39,971 bases of DNA from DAIMZM01 sp036733985 (GTDB taxonomy: Bacteria; Bacillota; Dehalobacteriia; UBA4068): the NCBI GenBank assembly GCA_036733985.1, contig DAIMZM010000008.1, forward strand, positions 1 to 39,971, in the 5' to 3' direction. A program made the position numbers and the translations under genes. Below the pieces are notes generated by a model that ran no database searches, was not told the origin of the DNA, and worked only from the letters and a program-made list of their open reading frames with translations. Positions 7,743 through 16,216 of this stretch are shown piece after piece; the stretch's first letter is position 1; each line of letters opens with the position of its first letter.

Positions 7743-8933
7743 TTAGAAGGGGCCGAAGGACACGGCTTTACTGGGACAAACACTGACGCAGACGCCGCAG
7801 CCTTCGCATTTGCCGGGATCGATATAGGCTTTCTTGTCTTCCACCGTGATCGCATCAAAGAAGCAGGTCTTGGTGCAAATGCCGCAGCCAATGCAATCGT
7901 CTTCAACCTTCGCGCCTACCGGCGTATTATAGGGGATGGTTACCGGGGACACCCACTGTTTGGAGACCTTGCCCCTAAAATCGTCCAGGCTGTTATAATT
8001 ATGGGCTGCCATCCATTTTTCCAGGCCCTTCAGCATCTTCGTAATGGCTTCATAGCCATCCACATACAACGCGGTGCAGACCTGTGTGGTGCTGGCGCCG
8101 CAAAGAATGTACTTGACCACGTCCCGCCAGTTGGCAATGCCGGTAACGCCGGATAAGGGCAGATCCACGGTTCTGGACATCTGGGTGATCCAGTTCAGGC
8201 CCACCGGCCGCCACCAGGGGCCCCGGACCGTATAGTGGGTGGGCTGCATGACGATGCTTTCCGACTCCACATCCACTTCCATGCCTTTAATGGACTGGTT
8301 GCCAATGGCGGTGATGCCGTCGGCGCCCATCTCCGCCAGGGCTTTGGCAATCTTCACCGGATCCTCCGGCGGGAACATGGGCTTGGCGATCACCGGCACC
8401 TTCACCGCCTCTTTGACCGCCTTGACGATCAAAGGATCGGTAGCGGCTGTGTAAGGCATATGATGGCCGCTCAGCTCAATGGCGTCCGCGCCCATATTCT
8501 CCACCACCTTGGCGATCTTCTGCCATTCGTCATAATCATGTTCAGCGGCGCAGATGCTGACGATCACCGGGATATCGCAATAAGCCTTGATCGTTTCCAT
8601 CACATCGGCCCATTCCTCAGGGCGGGGATAGGACTCGATCATATTGAACATGGAATAGTACGCGCCCCGGGCATGCAGCGCCGGATCAAACTCAATATCC
8701 TTGTTGCAGATGTGAAAACGCGGGCGCGGATCCACAGCGCAGGGATCACCCGGTTTATAACCCGCCATGCCATTGTAATACGCTTTGGGAAAAATGATGG
8801 ACTTGGTGACAAAAGCGCCCGCGCCGCAATCCACCGACTTTTTCAACCCTTCCAAATTGGTGGTCGGCGTCGCCGAGGCCACGATCATCGGGTTCTTCAG
8901 TTTCAGTCCACCATAATTCGCTTCTAGGTTCAC
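7743..8933 (-). CDS. PreA-like dihydropyrimidine/dihydroorotate dehydrogenase-family flavoprotein with two [4Fe-4S] clusters
   Basis: This 396-residue protein has an N-terminal FMN-binding TIM barrel of the dihydroorotate/dihydropyrimidine dehydrogenase type (about 1-310) and a C-terminal ferredoxin domain with CIGCGICTKTC and CEGCGVCVSVC, two [4Fe-4S] sets. PreA with PreT reduces uracil and thymine in E. coli. Here the loop that carries the catalytic cysteine in PreA (S-C-P) reads LSGHHM, so the cysteine is absent and the substrate is probably not a simple pyrimidine. I chose the GTG at 8933: AGGAGG (8947-8942) sits 8 nt before it, while the GTG at 8942 overlaps that site. No PreT lies alongside. 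The gene follows the sugar-type importer by about 110 nt and probably processes its cargo. Confidence 0.85.
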   Translation of the reverse strand: MNLEANYGGLKLKNPMIVASATPTTNLEGLKKSVDCGAGAFVTKSIIFPKAYYNGMAGYKPGDPCAVDPRPRFHICNKDIEFDPALHARGAYYSMFNMIESYPRPEEWADVMETIKAYCDIPVIVSICAAEHDYDEWQKIAKVVENMGADAIELSGHHMPYTAATDPLIVKAVKEAVKVPVIAKPMFPPEDPVKIAKALAEMGADGITAIGNQSIKGMEVDVESESIVMQPTHYTVRGPWWRPVGLNWITQMSRTVDLPLSGVTGIANWRDVVKYILCGASTTQVCTALYVDGYEAITKMLKGLEKWMAAHNYNSLDDFRGKVSKQWVSPVTIPYNTPVGAKVEDDCIGCGICTKTCFFDAITVEDKKAYIDPGKCEGCGVCVSVCPSKAVSFGPF

Positions 8934-9043
8934 AACACACACCTCCTGGAAAATTTGAAAATATATTTTTAGAAGTTTTTATACGGTTTTGCCTTTCAGG
9001 AATCCAGTGCCATGTTTTGTGATGGGGACGAGGGCCGGCTGCT

Positions 9044-11566
9044 TTACATATTCCGCTCGGCAACCATGATCCGCACCCTGTCGAAAATAACGGACAAGAT
9101 CAGCATAGCGCCCAGCACCACCATTTGGGTATAAGCCGGCACCAAGAGCATGTTCATCCCATTATTGATCAGGGCCAGGACCATCACGCCCATGGCCACC
9201 CCGAACATATCGCCGCGGCCGCCGGAAACGCTGACCCCGCCGATAACCGCCGCGGCCAAAGCCTCCACATGGTTCTTGGTGCCGATAGAGGGCTGGCCGG
9301 AAAATAATCTGGCCGCCATGAAGATGCCTACCACGGAAGCCAGCACCGCGCTGACGACATACCCGTACCATCTGGCCTTGTTCACCGGCACGCCGGTGGT
9401 TTTGGCCCCGTCCTCATTGCCGCCTACCGCCACCAGATTGCGGCCAAAGCGGCTGTATCTCAATAAGAACTGGGCGACAATGGCAATGGCCACGGCAATG
9501 AGCAGCATCACCGGTATGCCCAGCAGGCGGCCGTCCGCCAGGAAGCTGAACCAGTCAGGCAGGCCGAATACCGGCTGGCCGTTTGTACCCTGCATGGCGG
9601 TACCCCGGATCACATACTGCATCCCCAAGGTGACCACAAAAGGCTCCACCCGCATACCGCCGGAAATCATCCCGTTGAAATAGCCTAAGACCAGGGCCAC
9701 CGCCAGCACGGCCAGGACAGCCAGGAAGAAGTTGGACGCTCCGCAGATAGCGGCCAGCACCACGCTGGAAAGGGCCACCATGGCGCCGATGGATAAATCC
9801 ACGCCCTTGGTAATCAGCGCAAAGGCCTGGGCGCAGCCCAGCACCAGGAATACCGCGTATTGGTTGACAAAATTCAGGATATTTTGAGCGGAGAGGAAGT
9901 TGTTGGCAAATATGGAGAAAAAGACCACCAGCAGGACGATCAAAGACGGTACGCCCAGCAAAATGGACAGCCGGGAAAAATCTATATCTCGGAACAAGCC
10001 CCGCTTAGGGCCGCGGTCCTGAATACCCATTCTGACATTGGACATTTCCTGCCGGTTCGTCGCGGAAATATCCTGGCCCAAGATGGTCCGGAGCAAGGTG
10101 GCCTGGGACAAATCGCTGTTGTCGAAGACCGCCACGATATGGCCTTCAAACATGGCCACCACCCGGTCGCAGGTCTGCAGCAGCTCCGGTAAATCGGTAG
10201 AACTGAGAATGATGCTTTTTCCTTCATTGGCCAGGCAGTCCAGCAATTCATAAATTTCCCTGCGGGCGCCCACGTCAATACCCCGGGTCGGTTCATTAAA
10301 GACCAAAACCTTGGAACCCTTGCTGAGTATCTTGGCCAAAACCACCTTCTGCTGATTGCCCCCGGACAAGCTGGAGGCCCGCTGTTCAATACTGGAAACC
10401 TTGATGCGCAGTTTTTCCACATAATCCTGGGAGATCTTCTTGAGGCTGCGGTTGCTGACAAAGCCTAAAAACCGGCTGATCAGCGATACTGAAGCCAAGG
10501 TTATATTATCCCGGACGCTGAGCAATAAGGCTAAGCCATCCGACTTTCTTTCACAGGGCAGATAACCGATGCCGCTTTCCAAGGCCAGGGTAGGCGTCAT
10601 TTTCTCAATGGTTTTGCCGGCTATCTTAATTTTGCCGCTTTGCATCTTTTTGGCGCCGCCAATGGCTTCGATGATTTCCGACCGTCCGGAACCCACCAGC
10701 CCGGCGATACCCAGTATTTCTCCCTCCCTGAGCTCAAAGCTGATGTTATGGCAGCAATTCCGTACCGTCAGGCCTTCTATGGACAGGGCGATCTTGTCGC
10801 TGGATACATTATCCCGGACCACGGACCTGACTTCCTTGCCGATCATCATCTTAATAATATCGTCAATGCTCAGCTCGCGCTTGGGCCTGGTGGCGATCAG
10901 CTGGCCGTTGCGCAAAACGGTAACCGTATCGGCAAGCTCCTCAATCTCTTCCAGGCGGTGAGAAATATAGAGGATCGCAATGCCTTGGCTGCGGAGATTA
11001 CGGATGATCGAAAACAGCTGGGCCACATCCTTGGGGGGCAAAGCGGCGGTGGGCTCGTCCAGAATCAGGACCCGCATATCCTCGGCCACGGATTTTGCGA
11101 TCTGAACCAATTGCTGCTCCGGGACGGAAAGGGAGCTGACCAGCGCTTTTGGATCAATATCCGCCAGGCCGACTTTAATAAGCACCTCTTTGCTCTCCGC
11201 GTAAATACGCTGGAAATCAATGAAGATTCCTTTCTTGGGCTGTCTGTTGAGAAAGATGTTTTCTGCCACGCTCATATTAGGGATCAGGCTGATCTCTTGG
11301 TGAATAGTAGCGATACCTGCCAGCTGCGCCTGCTTGGGATTATTCCATTTTACTTTAGCCCCGCAATAGGTCATCTCACCCGCATCAGGAAGATATACAC
11401 CAGAAATGATTTTAATCAATGTGGATTTTCCACTACCGTTTTCGCCCAAGAGGACGTGGATTTCCCCCGCTTGCAGGGAGAAATCCACATTCTCCAAAGC
11501 CTTGACCCCAGGAAAGATTTTGCTGATATTTTTTAAGCATAGAGTTGTTTCATTTGCGTTTCCCAT
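9044..11566 (-). CDS. Fused RbsA-RbsC-type ABC importer protein (ATPase-ATPase-permease)
   Basis: This single 840-residue chain carries two ABC ATPase domains and a permease. The first ATPase (about 1-245) has Walker A GENGSGKST (41-49), a degenerate signature LSVPEQQ and Walker B LILDEPTAAL. The second (about 255-500) has the RbsA-like GLVGSGRSE loop, signature LSGGNQQK and a Walker B region VLVFNEPTRGID in which the usual aspartate is asparagine. From about residue 525 the chain is an RbsC-like permease of 8-10 membrane segments. In ribose/galactose-type importers these parts are normally separate genes. A GGAGA site lies 7 nt before the ATG. It follows the binding protein by 74 nt, and a separate permease lies upstream. 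The cargo is unknown; the PreA-like neighbour hints at a nucleoside or other ring compound. Confidence 0.92.
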   Translation of the reverse strand: MGNANETTLCLKNISKIFPGVKALENVDFSLQAGEIHVLLGENGSGKSTLIKIISGVYLPDAGEMTYCGAKVKWNNPKQAQLAGIATIHQEISLIPNMSVAENIFLNRQPKKGIFIDFQRIYAESKEVLIKVGLADIDPKALVSSLSVPEQQLVQIAKSVAEDMRVLILDEPTAALPPKDVAQLFSIIRNLRSQGIAILYISHRLEEIEELADTVTVLRNGQLIATRPKRELSIDDIIKMMIGKEVRSVVRDNVSSDKIALSIEGLTVRNCCHNISFELREGEILGIAGLVGSGRSEIIEAIGGAKKMQSGKIKIAGKTIEKMTPTLALESGIGYLPCERKSDGLALLLSVRDNITLASVSLISRFLGFVSNRSLKKISQDYVEKLRIKVSSIEQRASSLSGGNQQKVVLAKILSKGSKVLVFNEPTRGIDVGARREIYELLDCLANEGKSIILSSTDLPELLQTCDRVVAMFEGHIVAVFDNSDLSQATLLRTILGQDISATNRQEMSNVRMGIQDRGPKRGLFRDIDFSRLSILLGVPSLIVLLVVFFSIFANNFLSAQNILNFVNQYAVFLVLGCAQAFALITKGVDLSIGAMVALSSVVLAAICGASNFFLAVLAVLAVALVLGYFNGMISGGMRVEPFVVTLGMQYVIRGTAMQGTNGQPVFGLPDWFSFLADGRLLGIPVMLLIAVAIAIVAQFLLRYSRFGRNLVAVGGNEDGAKTTGVPVNKARWYGYVVSAVLASVVGIFMAARLFSGQPSIGTKNHVEALAAAVIGGVSVSGGRGDMFGVAMGVMVLALINNGMNMLLVPAYTQMVVLGAMLILSVIFDRVRIMVAERNM

Positions 11567-11640
11567 TATGAAATCTCCGTTCTTATTATATATAAAACGC
11601 AGCTATGCCTTCCTGGATCTCAACTGCCTATTGCCGGGAA

Positions 11641-12702
11641 TCAGTTGGGTACCGTCCAGCCTTCGGGATAGAATTCATGGCCGGGATCAAAAGAATCGGA
11701 ATTCACGTCATCAGTGGCATAAGGAACCAGGTCAATATAAGTCAGGGGCTCGACGCTGCCGCCTTGGATCAGGGTCTTGGCAGCCTCCATGCAATTGCGG
11801 GCTTCGAATACCGGGCCGGAGCCGATAACCAAGTCTACCTGGCCGCTTTCCAGCAAGGGCAGGGAGACGGTGCTCAGCGCCGCGCAGGAGATCTGGATCT
11901 CATCTTCTTTGCCGGCCGCGCGGATGGCGGCGGCGGCGCCTTCGGCATAGGTGTCAAAGCAAGCGTAAACATGGTCGATATCATCATGGGCCTGCATGAA
12001 GTCGTTCATGGTGGTCATGGCTACGGAAGCGTCATAGACCAGCCAGCGGTCTTCCAGGATATTGATATTGGGGTAATTCTGCGCCAATTCGACAAAGAAG
12101 CCTTTTTCAGTCTCATTGATGGACCAGGCAGCGCCGGCAGGGCCGTTGAAGCAAACGATATTGGCGCCATCCGGATACTTTTCACCGATATGTCTGGCCA
12201 GCATCTTACCCAGCTCCACATGGTCGATGCGGATCCGGCACTGGACCTGTTCCGCGGTGGAGGTATTGCCCATCTCGATCACATAAATACCAGCCTCCGC
12301 CGCCCGATTCAAAGCAGCGTTTACGCCTTCCTCTGAAAGCGGCATGATGATGATCGCATCAACGCCGGCCGCGATCATATCGTCGATCTGCCGCACCTGA
12401 ACCTCCAGCTGGTCGTAACCGCCGGCGGCGAGAATCGTCGGCTTGGGGATGCCAAGCTGCTCCGCCTGATCGCAAAGACCGTAGATCCTGGCGATATACA
12501 CATATCCTTCCAAGGAGGGCATCAAAACAGCGATCTTCATTTCGGAAACATCTTTTACCGCCGGCTCGGCAGCGTCGCCGGAGTCAGCGCTTGTCTCTTC
12601 CTCCGCGGGGGCCGGCTGGTTTGCGTCTGGCTGAGAGCAGCCGCAAACAGTCAAGGCTAATATCACCAAACATACCAGTAGGAGCCACATACATTTCTTC
12701 AT
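11641..12702 (-). CDS. Lipoprotein substrate-binding protein of an RbsB-type ABC importer
   Basis: The 353-residue protein has a type II signal peptide with lipobox V-C-G-C22, then an acidic linker rich in Glu/Ala/Asp (about 24-50). The body is a two-lobed type I periplasmic binding fold (Peripla_BP_4-like), beginning KIAVLMPSLEGYVY and containing AAGVDAIIIMPLSEEG, the usual 'which site is occupied' strand-loop of this family. It captures solute outside the membrane for the adjacent permeases. The ligand cannot be assigned; the family binds sugars, nucleosides, autoinducer and similar compounds. AAGGGG precedes the ATG at 7 nt. It lies between the separate permease and the ATPase-permease fusion. 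Confidence 0.88.
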   Translation of the reverse strand: MKKCMWLLLVCLVILALTVCGCSQPDANQPAPAEEETSADSGDAAEPAVKDVSEMKIAVLMPSLEGYVYIARIYGLCDQAEQLGIPKPTILAAGGYDQLEVQVRQIDDMIAAGVDAIIIMPLSEEGVNAALNRAAEAGIYVIEMGNTSTAEQVQCRIRIDHVELGKMLARHIGEKYPDGANIVCFNGPAGAAWSINETEKGFFVELAQNYPNINILEDRWLVYDASVAMTTMNDFMQAHDDIDHVYACFDTYAEGAAAAIRAAGKEDEIQISCAALSTVSLPLLESGQVDLVIGSGPVFEARNCMEAAKTLIQGGSVEPLTYIDLVPYATDDVNSDSFDPGHEFYPEGWTVPN

Positions 12703-12850
12703 CTTTTTACCCCTTTCGTTTTTTTAACAGCTGATGCTTCTTCTTACTCCTTCCTTTGTACTCAGAAACAGCAAACCGAGCTCCGCCACCCAGGCAAACA
12801 AACGATTATTTATTGAAGCAAAACAGGCGGAAAAATTGTGCCGAGCCAGC

Positions 12851-13822
12851 CTAACCGGCCCAGAAAATCCTTCTGCCTCTTTCACCGGCGGCCCACCGCG
12901 TACGGAAAATGTCCACCGTCAGGGCAACGACCAGAACCAGGCCAATGATAATCTGCTGAATAAAAGAGGATACGCCCAGGATATTCAATCCGTTTTGCAT
13001 GATCGCCACAAACAACGCGCCCATGCCCACAGCAAAGAGGCTGCCTTCGCCGCCGCCCCAGCGCACGCCGGCCACGAAAACGGCAATAAAGTTGGTCATG
13101 GCCAGATCCAGGCCCAAGCTGGGCTGCCCGGTGCCTAAGGAACCGGTGAGCATCAGGCCGGTAATAGCGGCGCATAAGCCGCAAATGATATAGCAGATCA
13201 CCCGGCCTTTTTTTACATTGATGCCGGAAAGAAACGCCGCCTTTTCATTGGCGCCTAGAGCGTAGAGGTTTTTGCCGAATACCGTATTATGCAGCAGAAA
13301 GTAGAAGATCACAAAAGCCGCCACAGCTACGATGATCGTAATGGGCAGGCCCAGCACCCGGCCGTTGCCGAACCACTGGAAGTATTCCGGGATGCCGTAA
13401 ACCACCTGACCGCTGGTGAGAATCAAATTGACGCCGTTAATCACCCACATCATGCCCAGGGTAACGATCATCGGCGAGGCGCTGAATTTTGTGATCAGAA
13501 AGCCGTTAAGAAAACCAAACAACATACAGGCCAGTAAAGCCGCGATCACCGCGCCGAAAATGCCCACCAGGGGGATGCTTAAAGCAAAGGTGACGCTGGC
13601 CAAGGCGATCATCATGGCATTGGAAAAATCAATACCGCCGGATAATACCGTAAAAAACTGGCCAAAGGATACAACGGCAAGAATCCCGGTATTATATAAG
13701 ATGTTCTGAAAATTGTTGACCTGTAAAAACCGGGGAGAACTCAAACTAAAAAACACGACTAAAAAAACCAGCAAAAGCGGAAGAAAACCGTATCTTTTGG
13801 AAAGATCTGCAAACCTTTTCAT
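12851..13822 (-). CDS. RbsC-type ABC importer permease
   Basis: This 323-residue membrane protein of the branched-chain amino acid/sugar permease type (BPD_transp_2) has about nine hydrophobic segments. It carries FTVLSGGIDFSN, the counterpart of the conserved 'GGIDLSVG' segment, and LGANEKAAFLSGINV, the cytoplasmic loop that couples to the ATPase. Because the downstream ATPase protein has its own permease half, the two permeases probably form a heterodimer rather than the usual RbsC homodimer. GAGGGG lies 6 nt before the ATG. The gene follows the five-gene small-protein module by about 120 nt. Confidence 0.9.
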   Translation of the reverse strand: MKRFADLSKRYGFLPLLLVFLVVFFSLSSPRFLQVNNFQNILYNTGILAVVSFGQFFTVLSGGIDFSNAMMIALASVTFALSIPLVGIFGAVIAALLACMLFGFLNGFLITKFSASPMIVTLGMMWVINGVNLILTSGQVVYGIPEYFQWFGNGRVLGLPITIIVAVAAFVIFYFLLHNTVFGKNLYALGANEKAAFLSGINVKKGRVICYIICGLCAAITGLMLTGSLGTGQPSLGLDLAMTNFIAVFVAGVRWGGGEGSLFAVGMGALFVAIMQNGLNILGVSSFIQQIIIGLVLVVALTVDIFRTRWAAGERGRRIFWAG

Positions 13823-13943
13823 AACTAACCCCTCTCACCATGCGCTGTTCGCCACAATGCTGATGACATGATCAATAGGTGTGTGCTTGGAGGAAATCCT
13901 GATCTGTTTTGCGGCAGGACATTGATCAAACAGGCGGGCCCCG

Positions 13944-14351
13944 CTATTCCCCCTTGATCACCGTAACCTTCTCGAAACCCTGTTCCCAAAGGCGGTAACC
14001 GATCTTTTTCAGCTCAGCGATATCATCCTCCGCCACTGTGGCAAATGCATTGAAAGGCGGCGAAGCCAGCATGGTATCATAGTAAAAAACAATGTTATTA
14101 TAGGGTTCACAGGCGAATTGCACGGAGCCGAAGGCAGCCGGCGTAAGATTCTCCGGGCCCAGGCCCTTGATCAGGTGCGCTGTTTCACAGTAAATCTCAG
14201 CGCCCCCGGTCCGGGCCTGCTTGGCTATGGTTTCGAGGGGCAGAGCCGCCAGAATGGCAGCCGTGGTTTCAGGCGCTTTTTCAAGCTCAAGCTTGGCCCT
14301 TAAGGCGCCGCCTTTTTCAAATTGAAGAATGATATAGGGATCATTGGTCAT
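13944..14351 (-). CDS. DUF3830-type cyclophilin-like protein, copy 3
   Basis: This 135-residue protein begins with a beta-rich segment (YIILQFEKGG, then LRAKLELEKAPETTAAI) and an LPLE motif about 38 residues in. That is the same order seen in the two related genes at 14862 and 15803 and in DUF3830 proteins, which have a cyclophilin-like fold. It has diverged most: the 'EF.I.LPF' strand of its relatives is replaced by AEIYCETAHLIKG. The function is unknown; the fold suggests ligand or peptide binding rather than catalysis. It is the last gene of the small-protein module, directly before the RbsC-type permease. No signal peptide is present, so it is cytoplasmic. Confidence 0.75.
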   Translation of the reverse strand: MTNDPYIILQFEKGGALRAKLELEKAPETTAAILAALPLETIAKQARTGGAEIYCETAHLIKGLGPENLTPAAFGSVQFACEPYNNIVFYYDTMLASPPFNAFATVAEDDIAELKKIGYRLWEQGFEKVTVIKGE

Positions 14352-14395
14352 AAACGGTCACGTCCTTTCACCTGTTTCGCAGCGTTCGGCAGGTT

Positions 14396-14869
14396 CTACA
14401 GCTGGTCTCCCTTGATCCGGGCGAACTCAACGCATAATTCCGCCCAGGGGATATTCAGGTCATACCAATAATTGACCTTGGCCAGATACACGGCATAGGC
14501 CTCGATAAGGGCAATAAATTCCTCCGTGCTTTTTACCTCCCGCAGGGCTGCCGCGGTCTCCACCATGATCTTGGGCATATCTTCCATGTAATAGTATCTT
14601 GTCCAACGGCTGGCATAGAATTCCAGAAGGTTCGCCATGGTCAGGGCCTGGGTATGTACATCAACATCCGCTTCTTTGGCAGTGATGCGGGAAATGTAGA
14701 CAAAATCCACAGCAGCGCGTAAATCGCCCTCAGCATTGGTCATGATCGTCAGATTGCTGCGGCGGGGGCCGACCCTTTTACGCGTCCGCTCCACATCCGC
14801 CGGCTGCGTCATCCAGACCGACTTTGCCAGCTCGTCGAGCTTATGGATTACTTCGCTGTATTTAGTCAT
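14396..14869 (-). CDS. Unrecognised helical protein, family D copy 2
   Basis: This protein of about 157 residues belongs to no family I recognise. It is clearly paralogous to the gene at 15327: both share an N-terminal W-[ML]-T-[QE]-P-x-D-V element, a central R-[WY]-Y-x-M-E-x-[ML]-P-x-I-M motif (here RYYYMEDMPKIM) and a C-terminal K-[VI]-N-[YF]-W-x-D-x-x-IPW motif (here KVNYWYDLNIPW). It is predicted mostly alpha-helical, rich in aromatics, soluble, with no signal peptide. I chose the ATG at 14869 because GGGGG lies 9 nt before it; the ATG at 14878 abuts that site. It overlaps the end of the DUF3830-type gene upstream by 8 nt, a sign of translational coupling to that partner. Confidence 0.82.
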   Translation of the reverse strand: MTKYSEVIHKLDELAKSVWMTQPADVERTRKRVGPRRSNLTIMTNAEGDLRAAVDFVYISRITAKEADVDVHTQALTMANLLEFYASRWTRYYYMEDMPKIMVETAAALREVKSTEEFIALIEAYAVYLAKVNYWYDLNIPWAELCVEFARIKGDQL

Positions 14870-15263
14870 TTTGGTCATCCCCCGCTATTTCGTATTTGAT
14901 GTAGGCGCCTTGTTTTTCCCAGGCGTTGGCGCAATGCCGCGCCAATCTTTCCAGCTCCTCCGGATAAACCTTGGCAATAACGGTGGTGGGGCCCAAGGGA
15001 TTGGTCACATCGTACCAAAAACAAACGGTTTGACGCACCGGGAAATAGCCGATATCGCCGGCCTCAGGGAAAACAGGGTTTTCTTTTTCATCCCGGAACA
15101 GGGGCAGCGGAATAAAAAACTCATTGTCACAAATCTTAGCGTGGTTCGCCAGGCCTTCCAAGGGCAGGTAGCTTTCGAATACTTTAACAAATTCCGGCGC
15201 GGTTTCAGTCATGAGTTTTGCCCGAAAAACTTGATCGCCAATGGTGATCTGCAGATGCTTCAC
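14862..15263 (-). CDS. DUF3830-type cyclophilin-like protein, copy 2
   Basis: The 133-residue protein begins LQITIGDQVFRAKLMTETAP, the N-terminal beta-hairpin and 'AP' turn of DUF3830, followed by LPLE, then CDNEFFIPLPL and GDIGYFPVRQTVCFWYD. The last two match the copy at 15803 (CNHEFMIQLPF; NVNIWFD). The start is a GTG with AAGGGGG 8 nt upstream. It is cytoplasmic by lack of a signal. Its stop lies inside the first codons of the family D gene after it. The role is unknown; co-occurrence with family D suggests the two proteins act as a pair. Confidence 0.8.
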   Translation of the reverse strand: MKHLQITIGDQVFRAKLMTETAPEFVKVFESYLPLEGLANHAKICDNEFFIPLPLFRDEKENPVFPEAGDIGYFPVRQTVCFWYDVTNPLGPTTVIAKVYPEELERLARHCANAWEKQGAYIKYEIAGDDQND

Positions 15264-15326
15264 AATGCTTTCCCCCTTAAATGCCTTATGTATTAAACCC
15301 GATCGCCAACCGATCCGGGCCGGGCT

Positions 15327-15803
15327 TTATTTGCCTTCCAGCGTCCAATCCAAAACAGAGGCCACCGTCATCCAGGGGATAACCCGGTCCAGCCAAAAGT
15401 TGATCTTGCCGATCAATATTTGCAGGATTTCCAGGATAGCCAGGAATTCCGCCTTGCTTTCCGCGCTTTGCATGCCCAGAACCGCTTCCTTCATAATGGG
15501 GGGCAGCGCTTCCATGCCATACCATCTGATCCACTTGTCCTGCTTAAGGTCGACCATGGTGCAGACGGCCACCTTGCCGGCGCAATAATCCAGTTTATCC
15601 TGCTCGATTATTTTCAGCATATACCAAAGATAGTCCACCATTTCCCTGGTTTCGCTTTCCGCGTACAAAACAGCGGTGCTGGGATGATAATAAGCGCCTA
15701 ATACGCCGCCTTTACGCAGCTTAACCACATCTTCCGGCTCCGTAAGCCAATAATGATTCAGTTTTTCCTGCAGCATGGCTGCGGTTGCTGTTGCTTTACT
15801 CAT
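15327..15803 (-). CDS. Unrecognised helical protein, family D copy 1
   Basis: This 158-residue protein is paralogous to the gene at 14396. It has YWLTEPEDVVKLRKGG near the N-terminus, RWYGMEALPPIM in the middle and KINFWLDRVIPW near the C-terminus. It is helical, aromatic-rich and has no membrane or signal segments. I chose the ATG at 15803; the upstream gene ends TAATG so that stop and start share one base. An in-frame TTG at 15827 lies inside the upstream gene and has no support. I do not recognise the family. The conserved R-W/Y, ME, IM and IPW positions would be the first place to look for a binding site. Confidence 0.82.
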   Translation of the reverse strand: MSKATATAAMLQEKLNHYWLTEPEDVVKLRKGGVLGAYYHPSTAVLYAESETREMVDYLWYMLKIIEQDKLDYCAGKVAVCTMVDLKQDKWIRWYGMEALPPIMKEAVLGMQSAESKAEFLAILEILQILIGKINFWLDRVIPWMTVASVLDWTLEGK

Positions 15804-16216
15804 TATTCCTCGCCCCCCTCTGCGCAAATCCTGGAAAACTTCACCCGGGTGCCCGGCTTGGCCCAGACCTTTTTCCCCTCCCGGTGCATGCCCTCAATAT
15901 TGGTGACGATCTTGCCGAAGAGCGCCGTCAGGCCCAGGGGGCCGTTGGGGCCGGGATTGTCGAACCAGATATTGACGTTTTGGCGGCTATCCCACCAGCC
16001 CAGAGAGCCGGGTATCACGGTTTGCATGTTTTCCCGGGGCGCATTGAAAGGAAGCTGGATCATAAACTCATGATTGCAGACCTTTGCCATATGGGCGTCT
16101 GTTTCCAGAGGCAGGTTATCCCAGATCTTTTGGCAGATATTTGGCGCCTGATCCCAGAGCAGTTCAACAACCATTTTCTCCGTACCGATTTCCATTAACA
16201 TCTTCTTTGCGGACAT
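15803..16216 (-). CDS. DUF3830-type cyclophilin-like protein, copy 1
   Basis: This protein of about 137 residues reads MLMEIGTEKMVVELLWDQAP at the N-terminus, then LPLE, CNHEFMIQLPF, PGSLGWWD and NVNIWFD, the order of elements in DUF3830 (cyclophilin-like fold). I chose the ATG at 16216, with GGAG about 12 nt upstream. An in-frame TTG at 16258 would add 14 residues unlike the family, and an ATG five codons further in is also possible. It is the first gene of the module and of the whole minus-strand importer unit. It faces a long AT-rich control region. Its stop overlaps the start of the family D gene (TAATG). Confidence 0.8.
   Translation of the reverse strand: MSAKKMLMEIGTEKMVVELLWDQAPNICQKIWDNLPLETDAHMAKVCNHEFMIQLPFNAPRENMQTVIPGSLGWWDSRQNVNIWFDNPGPNGPLGLTALFGKIVTNIEGMHREGKKVWAKPGTRVKFSRICAEGGEE

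Noticed and set aside
7520..7906. N-terminal extension of the RpiR-type regulator by about 129 residues
   Set aside because: It crosses the long stem-loop and runs opposite the end of the PreA-like gene; the true start lies after a good promoter at 7539-7566.
13870..13930. Inverted repeat TGATCAAT/ATTGATCA upstream of the RbsC-type permease
   Set aside because: The arms are only 8 nt and about 40-50 nt apart; nothing distinguishes it from chance.
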